Below are positions 5,266 to 9,850 of a stretch of DNA of 9,850 bases, in pieces. Below the pieces are notes generated by a model. The model had not been told where the DNA came from. It searched no databases and worked only from the letters and a program-made list of their open reading frames with translations. Origin of the DNA: JAJRAL01 sp050015815. GTDB lineage: Archaea; Thermoplasmatota; Thermoplasmata; Methanomassiliicoccales; UBA472. Position numbers and translations under genes: made by a program. Where the stretch lies: positions 1-9,850 of the forward strand of contig JBEKAR010000063.1 in NCBI GenBank assembly GCA_050015815.1, read 5' to 3'. The first letter of the stretch is position 1, and every line of letters begins with the position of its first letter.

Positions 5266-6897
5266 TTGAGCATAGGACTAGCAGTTGACGTGGGGACGAG
5301 CGGAACTAGGGTTCAGGCGATCGACCTGGAGAAGGACAAGGTCATCTCGACGGCGATAACCCTCAGGCACCCGCTTCCGGGCTACAACGTGATAGACCAC
5401 CTGCATTTCGCGTTGGAGAACGGCTGCGACGTCGCGCACCGGCTCGTCGTCGACACCGTCAGCCTCCTGATCTCACGGCTCGAGATCGATACCTCCGATG
5501 TGGTTCGCGTCGCGGCCTGCGGCAATCCCATCCAAATGTCCATCTTCCACGGGATCGAGTGCCGGGACCTGGCGTTCGCGGGCAAGAACAAGCTGCAGAG
5601 GCTCGGAGTCGAAAGGGTGACCCGCAATGCCGCCATTGTCACCGCGGGTGCGATCGGCCTCGCGGGCGTGCCGTCGGAGGCGGACGTTTGCATACCGCCC
5701 GCCGTTGAGCACGAGATCGGAGGAGACGCCCTAGCGATGGTCATCAAATCGAATCTGATGGAACAGAAGGGCGTGGCAGTGGTGGCGGACTTCGGCACTA
5801 ACGCCGAGATGTCAATCAAGGTGGACGACAAGATTTACACTGGCTCGGCAGCGGCCGGCCCGGCGATCGAGGGGCAGGAGATCGAGATGGGCTCGCTCGC
5901 CTCGCCCCGGACGATCTCGGACGTCGACATCTCGGGAGGGAGGGCGGTATGTAAGGTCCTCAGCGAAGAGATGTTCGCCCGGGAGAGCTTCGACGTCGAC
6001 CTGTCCAGCGGTAGCTACAACAGACTGCCGGGATACATCGAGCCAAAGGGCATCACCGGAACGGGGACTGTGGCGCTGATAAGTGAGGCGTTGAGGGTGG
6101 GACTAATCAAACCCCCGCAGATACTTACCCCGAACCACGAGATCCAGCTCTTCCCCGGTATACGTTTCACGGAGGCGGACCTGATCGAGGCGGGCCACGC
6201 CTTCGGGGCATTCCGCGCCGGCTACCTCACGCTCGCCGCCGAGTCTGGGATGGCATTCGAGGACATTAAGACGGCCTACATGTGCGGTGCGTCCGGCTTC
6301 TACGTCGACGCGCTCAAGGCGCAGAGGCTCTGGCTGACGCCGACGAGCGTCGAGCACATCTACCAGGTGGGGAACACGTCCCTTGCAATGGCCGCGGACA
6401 TCGTCAAGGACCCGACCTGGCTGGACCGGATGCAGGACCTGGCGAAGGACCTGCGCGGGACGCACATAATGTTCGCGAACTCGGAGGCATTCAAGAACGC
6501 GTTCATCTTGGAGCTCGCGTTCTGGGACGAGGGCTACCCCATCGAAAGATACCTGAAGAAGCTCAAGGACTTCGGGCTGCCCAAGATACCCGAGAAGCCA
6601 TCGAACGCCGTTGTGACGAAGCTCGTCGTGCGAGACATCCCCGAGTTCGGTCCGAAGGGGCTCAAGATCCTCGAGGAGATCGGTGTGCGGCTCAACGCCT
6701 CGTTCGACGGATGCAATGGCTGCGAGCAATGCCGGGACGCCTGCCTGGAAGGAGCGCTCGTCGTTATGGACGAGGGAAGCTCATACAAAGTGGTCGTGAG
6801 GAGCGACCTCTGCGACGGGGTCTCATGCAAGCGGTGCGAGTCCTCTTGTCCTGACAAAGTGTTCGACTTCAGCAAGCTCAAGGTATCGAGCTCATGA
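5266..6897 (+). CDS. ramA: RamA: methylamine methyltransferase corrinoid protein reductive activase
   Basis: RamA uses ATP to reduce adventitiously oxidised Co(II) methylamine corrinoid proteins to Co(I), restoring methyl transfer for methanogenesis from mono-, di- and trimethylamine. The 543-aa length and order match the Methanosarcina barkeri enzyme as I recall it. Visible segments are AVDVGTSGTRVQAIDLE (residues 6-22, phosphate 1), LRHPLPGYNVIDHLHFA, ACGNPIQMSIFH, FAGKNK, VADFGTNAEMSIKV (173-186, phosphate 2), GSAAAGPAIEGQEI, GITGTG, YMCGASGFYVDA and VGNTSLA. The C-terminus carries two four-cysteine cluster motifs, Cys483/486/489/493 (C-x2-C-x2-C-x3-C) and Cys516/521/524/528 (C-x4-C-x2-C-x3-CP), with the RamA-specific spacing. 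The start is TTG with a strong GAGGAGG Shine-Dalgarno 7 nt upstream. No mtmC/mtbC/mttC or methyltransferase gene is adjacent. Confidence 0.95.
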   Translation: MSIGLAVDVGTSGTRVQAIDLEKDKVISTAITLRHPLPGYNVIDHLHFALENGCDVAHRLVVDTVSLLISRLEIDTSDVVRVAACGNPIQMSIFHGIECRDLAFAGKNKLQRLGVERVTRNAAIVTAGAIGLAGVPSEADVCIPPAVEHEIGGDALAMVIKSNLMEQKGVAVVADFGTNAEMSIKVDDKIYTGSAAAGPAIEGQEIEMGSLASPRTISDVDISGGRAVCKVLSEEMFARESFDVDLSSGSYNRLPGYIEPKGITGTGTVALISEALRVGLIKPPQILTPNHEIQLFPGIRFTEADLIEAGHAFGAFRAGYLTLAAESGMAFEDIKTAYMCGASGFYVDALKAQRLWLTPTSVEHIYQVGNTSLAMAADIVKDPTWLDRMQDLAKDLRGTHIMFANSEAFKNAFILELAFWDEGYPIERYLKKLKDFGLPKIPEKPSNAVVTKLVVRDIPEFGPKGLKILEEIGVRLNASFDGCNGCEQCRDACLEGALVVMDEGSSYKVVVRSDLCDGVSCKRCESSCPDKVFDFSKLKVSSS

Positions 6898-6907
6898 GGG
6901 AGGCCGA

Positions 6908-8896
6908 ATGAGGGCGGGAATCGGCATCGACACTGGCGGTTCGTACACCGATTGCGTCGTGATGGACCTCGGCACCGGCAAGGTCGCCTCCAAGGCGAAG
7001 TCGCCGACCACCTACGCCGACCTGAGAATCGGCATAACCAATGCGATGAAGGGCGCGATGCGCGGGATCGTTGGTCCGGAGGAGGTCGTCGCGGTCTCGC
7101 TCTCGACGACCCTGGCGACGAACGCGCTGATCGAGGGCAGGGGCGGGAGAGTCGCTTCGCTGCTCATCGGCATCGAGCCCGATCGTCCCCTTCCCTCAGA
7201 GATCAACCGCCTCGTTCGCGGAGGGCATACGATGGCCACGGACGGTGGCATCGTGGAAATCGAGAGCCTGGACGAGGACGCAGTGAGGCGTTTCTGCGAT
7301 GAGATCAGGGGGCAGGTAAGCGCCGTCGCTGTGACGGAGTCCTTCGGCACCCTCTGCCCCGATCACGAGCTCAGGGCAAAGGAGATCATCAGAGAGGCGA
7401 CCGGATTGCCGGTCACCTGCGGGCACGAGTTGACGGCGCAGCTCGGTTTCTACGAAAGGGCCGTGACCGCAGCCCTCAACTCCCGCCTCGTCTCGGTGCT
7501 CTCGAGCTTCATCCGGGCGGTAGAGGAAGAGCTTGATCATAGGGGCATCCACGCTCCTGTCAGCATGGTCAAGAGCGACGGAACGATCACGACGTCCACG
7601 GTGGTGAAGGAACGGCCGGTGGAGACGATTATGACCGGCCCGGCGGCGAGCGTCATCGGCGCGCGCTACCTGACCGGCCTGGACGATATAGTTGTCGTCG
7701 ACCAGGGAGGGACGACCTGCCTTACCTCGATACTAAGGGGGGGTTGGCCGAATCTGGATGAGAGGGGCGCGACCATCGCTTCCTATCGGACGAGGATCAT
7801 GGCCCTCCGCATCAGGGCGATCGGGCTGGGCGGCGACAGTCACATCAGGGTCGCCGACGGTAGGATCGAGATCGGGCCGAGACGACTCAGGCCCCTCTGC
7901 TTGGCCAGCGCCATCGATCCGCGCGTCAAGGAGAAGATTAGGGAGACGGGCGAGACGATACTGTTCGCCTGCACGGACCAATGGCAGTCCGCCCGCGGTC
8001 CTGACGTCGGGTTCATGCGTGCCCTGAAAGACATCGAGCCTGCCACGTTGAAGGAGTTCGTCAACCGCACAGGCATAGCCGTCGGTTCGGCGGAATCGAT
8101 CCTGAGAGCTCTTTCGAACTCGAGGTCCGTGGAAGAGATCGGGCTCACGATCACCGACATCCTGCACTGGAAGGCCGTATACCTGGCCCATGACCGCGAA
8201 GCGGCACAACTGGGCGTGGCATTTGCGGCGAAACGCTCGGGCATGAGCGAGCAGGCCTTCGTCGACGAGGTCGAGCGAATCGTGATCGATACGATGTGCA
8301 AGGAGGTCGCGTTGGCCTACCTAGAGGAACTCGGGGAGCTCTCCCCGGGGCAGGACTATGCCCTAGACGCCCTTCTCAACGGGTACGACAAGGAGGTGCA
8401 CATCGAGTTATTCGCCAAGCGCCCGCTCGTGGCCGCCGGAGCTTGCTCTTATGCGTTCCTGCCGACGGTCGCTGAGAGACTCCACACAGAGGTAGTGATG
8501 CCAATGCACGCGGACGTCTGCAATGCGACCGGCTGCATCGTCGGAGCGGTGCTTGAGAGGTCCACGGTCTCCATTCGGAAGTCGTTCTCGGCCGCACCCT
8601 CGTACGGTTCCTCAGGAGGCGGCGGCTTCCAGGTCCTATCCTCTGGCCACACAGAGTCGTGCGCCAGCAAGGAGGAGGCGATCGAGCGCGCAAAGTCCCT
8701 TGCCGCTGAGGGAGCCCGAGAGAAGGCAATCCGTTCAGGCGCGACTGATATCTCGGTGACGCTGAAAGTCAAGGAGCACTCGTTGCCGGTCCGCGAGGAC
8801 TGGACCGGCGGAGCGACCGAGCCGATCTGGGTCAGCGCGGAGGTCGTCGCCACGGCGATCGGCAGGCCTTCCTACTGGAAGAAGAGCAGGGAATGA
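6908..8896 (+). CDS. Hydantoinase/oxoprolinase (HyuA-like) family ASKHA protein
   Basis: This 662-aa protein has the Hydant_A_N plus Hydantoinase_A layout. GIDTGGSYTD (residues 6-15) is the phosphate-1 loop. STTLATNALIEG (66-77), FYERAVTAALNS (181-192), MTGPAASVIGARYLTG (242-257), VVVDQGGTT (262-270) and AIGLGGDSHIRV (304-315) are family landmarks. A Gly-rich YGSSGGGGFQVL lies near residue 572. Classical members hydrolyse 5-oxoproline or N-methylhydantoins with ATP, usually with a HyuB partner; none is visible here. After VDQGGTT the expected (T/S)D is replaced by Cys-Leu (271-272), so the nucleotide site or activity may differ. The gene starts with ATG behind GGGAGG, 10 nt after ramA, and is the last of its operon. 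A role in corrinoid methyl metabolism is inferred from context only; substrate unknown. Confidence 0.85.
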   Translation: MRAGIGIDTGGSYTDCVVMDLGTGKVASKAKSPTTYADLRIGITNAMKGAMRGIVGPEEVVAVSLSTTLATNALIEGRGGRVASLLIGIEPDRPLPSEINRLVRGGHTMATDGGIVEIESLDEDAVRRFCDEIRGQVSAVAVTESFGTLCPDHELRAKEIIREATGLPVTCGHELTAQLGFYERAVTAALNSRLVSVLSSFIRAVEEELDHRGIHAPVSMVKSDGTITTSTVVKERPVETIMTGPAASVIGARYLTGLDDIVVVDQGGTTCLTSILRGGWPNLDERGATIASYRTRIMALRIRAIGLGGDSHIRVADGRIEIGPRRLRPLCLASAIDPRVKEKIRETGETILFACTDQWQSARGPDVGFMRALKDIEPATLKEFVNRTGIAVGSAESILRALSNSRSVEEIGLTITDILHWKAVYLAHDREAAQLGVAFAAKRSGMSEQAFVDEVERIVIDTMCKEVALAYLEELGELSPGQDYALDALLNGYDKEVHIELFAKRPLVAAGACSYAFLPTVAERLHTEVVMPMHADVCNATGCIVGAVLERSTVSIRKSFSAAPSYGSSGGGGFQVLSSGHTESCASKEEAIERAKSLAAEGAREKAIRSGATDISVTLKVKEHSLPVREDWTGGATEPIWVSAEVVATAIGRPSYWKKSRE

Positions 8897-8930
8897 AGCG
8901 ACATAGTGGCCATCAGCCTTGATGGTCGCT
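8897..8930. terminator. Hairpin between convergent transcription units
   Basis: CCATCA-GCCT-TGATGG gives a 6-bp stem with a 4-nt loop. The flanking AGCGA and TCGCT can extend the pairing around an 8-nt bulge on the left side. It occupies the whole space between the HyuA-like stop and the stop of the leftward gene, so it may help end transcription from both sides. No T-run follows on either strand, which weakens the call. Confidence 0.4.
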
Positions 8931-9301
8931 CAATGCCTGAGATCGAGGGCCTCTTCAAGCCTCGCCACGGCGAGGGCCACATCCTCATCCGTGACGGCAA
9001 GGGCGCTGCGCTGGTCGAGATCTGGCTTGTCGAATAGGACAACGCTCTTCGCCGGGACCTCCTTGCACTCGCGGTCTAGGAGCTTGTCTACGCACTTCAG
9101 GCCGCATCCGTTCACCGCGATGTGTCTGTCGGGCTCGATCCCGAACGAGGCGAGCAGCAACGGCGATGCGCCGATCGTCGGCGGCGTCGCGATCAGGAAC
9201 ATCCTCGGGTACTTCGCCTTCAGGGCATAGCACGCCCTCAAGCCGATCTCGCCCTGACGGTTGAAGTGGCAGCAGGGAATGAGCATCAGTCTCGAAGACA
9301 T
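8930..9301 (-). CDS. Putative zinc-binding protein, DGC-domain type (copy 1)
   Basis: The 123-aa soluble protein has LMLIPCCHFNRQGEIGLRAC at its N-terminus (Cys10, 11, 24) and IAVNGCGLKCVDKLL in the centre (Cys66, 70), plus Cys79. This layout resembles DGC-domain proteins (COG4273, Pfam DGC), named for a central D-G-C motif that here reads N-G-C, and predicted to bind zinc through conserved cysteines. No activity is known. The ATG at 9301 directly abuts the GGGAGG that would be its Shine-Dalgarno, an unusually short spacing. The ATG at 9286 (LMLIPCC start) is a possible alternative with a long 15-nt spacing. It follows its paralogue at 9308-9652 by 6 nt and ends against the ramA operon, facing it. 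Confidence 0.7.
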   Translation of the reverse strand: MSSRLMLIPCCHFNRQGEIGLRACYALKAKYPRMFLIATPPTIGASPLLLASFGIEPDRHIAVNGCGLKCVDKLLDRECKEVPAKSVVLFDKPDLDQRSALAVTDEDVALAVARLEEALDLRH

Positions 9302-9307
9302 CCTCCC

Positions 9308-9652
9308 TCACCCCACGATCTCGTAAACGCGCCGCACAATGTCCGCCTTGGCCTCCGGCGCTGAGAGCTTCCCGTCGACACTCAGCCTGTGGCCGACCTC
9401 TATCCCCCTCACCGTCATGGCCGTGAACGGGCAGCACTCTGAGCATCCGCTCAGAGCTATTCTCCGCTCGGGCGGAATCGTTTCGAGCAGGCCGCCCTCG
9501 ATGTCTACGCCGGCCAGAAACGGGGCGAGGTCAAGAATCCTGACGTCCTTCCTCTCGGCGATCATCTGGAGGACCGCCTCTCTCATGACCGTGCCGATGG
9601 CGGTGGTGCCGCCGCAGGGGATGATCAGAAAATCGCGTTGAGCCTCAGGCAA
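9308..9652 (-). CDS. Putative zinc-binding protein, DGC-domain type (copy 2, paralogue)
   Basis: From a TTG at 9652-9650 this gene encodes 114 aa starting MPEAQRDFLIIPCGGTTAIG. It shares its plan with the neighbouring copy: LIIPC (Cys13) followed by a small-residue loop, then RIALSGCSECCPFTAM (Cys70, 73, 74) where copy 1 has IAVNGCGLKC. The two look like diverged tandem duplicates with different cysteine patterns (CGGT versus CCHF; GCxxCC versus GCxxxC). A longer in-frame reading up to 9808 exists but its extra 52 residues are Ser/Arg/Ala-rich antisense-like sequence across the zinc-ribbon gene, so I reject it. The TTG overlaps the end of the upstream gene by 8 nt, implying translational coupling. 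Metal or cofactor binding is inferred from cysteine content; function unknown. Confidence 0.72.
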   Translation of the reverse strand: MPEAQRDFLIIPCGGTTAIGTVMREAVLQMIAERKDVRILDLAPFLAGVDIEGGLLETIPPERRIALSGCSECCPFTAMTVRGIEVGHRLSVDGKLSAPEAKADIVRRVYEIVG

Positions 9653-9848
9653 CCCGCATTCCCCATTCCTTGACGTATGAAGGGACGGTCTCCTTGTCGA
9701 ACTTGCGGAGGCCGCCGACCTCGAACTCGTAGTCGCACTTCGGGCATCGGATGTACTTGCACTGGTGCAGGACCTCAGGACACGAGAGGCAGTTCTTGGA
9801 ACGCGCATAGATCTTCGAGAACTCGTCGCCGCACTTGGGGCATTTCAC
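9645..9848 (-). CDS. Small seven-cysteine zinc-ribbon-like protein; start at or just beyond the window edge
   Basis: The 67-residue product reads MKCPKCGDEFSKIYARSKNC, then CxxC, a lone Cys and a second KYIRCPKCDYEFEVGG. Cysteines lie at 3, 6, 20, 23, 30, 35 and 38, so two CPKC-x-x-(E/Y)F knuckles flank a CxxC. This can form one or two zinc sites, or carry modified cysteines. The GTG at 9848 is the first visible start. The preceding partial codon ends in TG, so an ATG just outside the window would add one residue, and an earlier start cannot be excluded. It is the first visible gene of the leftward unit, and its stop overlaps the next gene by 8 nt. I cannot place it in a named family with confidence. 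Confidence 0.72.
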   Translation of the reverse strand: MKCPKCGDEFSKIYARSKNCLSCPEVLHQCKYIRCPKCDYEFEVGGLRKFDKETVPSYVKEWGMRVA

Positions 9849-9850
9849 CA

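Noticed and set aside
6282..6854. Plus-strand 190-codon frame inside ramA
   Set aside because: It is a shifted-frame shadow, Arg/Ala/Gly-rich, beneath the clearly conserved RamA C-terminal half.
9653..9808. Longer start for the gene at 9308-9652, giving a 166-aa product
   Set aside because: The extra 52 residues are Ser/Arg/Ala-rich with no family resemblance and lie out of frame across the zinc-ribbon gene, whose own frame has regular CPKC motifs. The TTG at 9652 gives a compact domain.
1..9850. CRISPR arrays, tRNA/rRNA genes, insertion sequences and in-frame amber (pyrrolysine) codons
   Set aside because: No regularly spaced repeats, cloverleaf-like segments or transposase genes were seen, and every coding frame reads through without internal stops, so no amber read-through is needed.

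Overview
The window looks like part of a chromosome from a high-GC methylotrophic methanogen. Two gene sets support this. One is a block of methanogenesis marker proteins (Mmp8, Mmp17, Mmp6, Mmp5, Mmp15), which occur only in organisms with methyl-coenzyme M reductase (MCR). The other contains a clear RamA, the ATP-dependent reductive activator of methylamine corrinoid proteins. Among organisms with both, the strong G/C bias best fits Methanomassiliicoccales (Thermoplasmatota); this placement is inference. No complete gene ends in TAG (ten TGA, one TAA), which is compatible with pyrrolysine coding.

Layout. (1) Positions 1-1816, minus strand: mmp17, then a three-domain winged-helix/DUF4443/DUF2111 protein, then the 5' part of mmp8, which runs off the left edge. 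(2) Positions 1817-2046: a divergent promoter region. (3) Positions 2047-4219, plus strand: mmp6-mmp5-mmp15, a tight operon with 4-nt overlaps at both junctions. (4) Positions 4220-4470: a gene-free stretch with a large inverted repeat at the mmp15 stop and a TATA-like box surrounded by three copies of a 7-bp motif. (5) Positions 4471-8896, plus strand: DUF1638 protein, RamA, and a hydantoinase/oxoprolinase-family (HyuA-like) ASKHA protein, with 10-12 nt gaps. (6) Positions 8897-8930: a hairpin between convergent units. (7) Positions 8930-9850, minus strand: a seven-cysteine zinc-ribbon-like small protein followed by two tandem DGC-type putative metal-binding proteins.

How the parts may work together. 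The left half concerns maturation or activation of MCR. Mmp17 has been linked to the MCR activation machinery, and Mmp15 resembles the ATP-driven one-electron activators of 2-hydroxyacyl-CoA dehydratases. The right half concerns the methyl-donor side: RamA reduces inactivated Co(II) corrinoid proteins so that they can accept methyl groups from methylamines. Both halves carry an ASKHA-fold ATPase with iron-sulfur-ligating cysteines, so the window pairs two ATP-driven low-potential redox activators. The DUF1638, HyuA-like and Cys-rich genes around ramA have no established function. They are the best candidates for an undescribed accessory system for corrinoid or metal-cofactor handling. No methyltransferase, corrinoid protein, RNA gene, mobile element or CRISPR array was seen.
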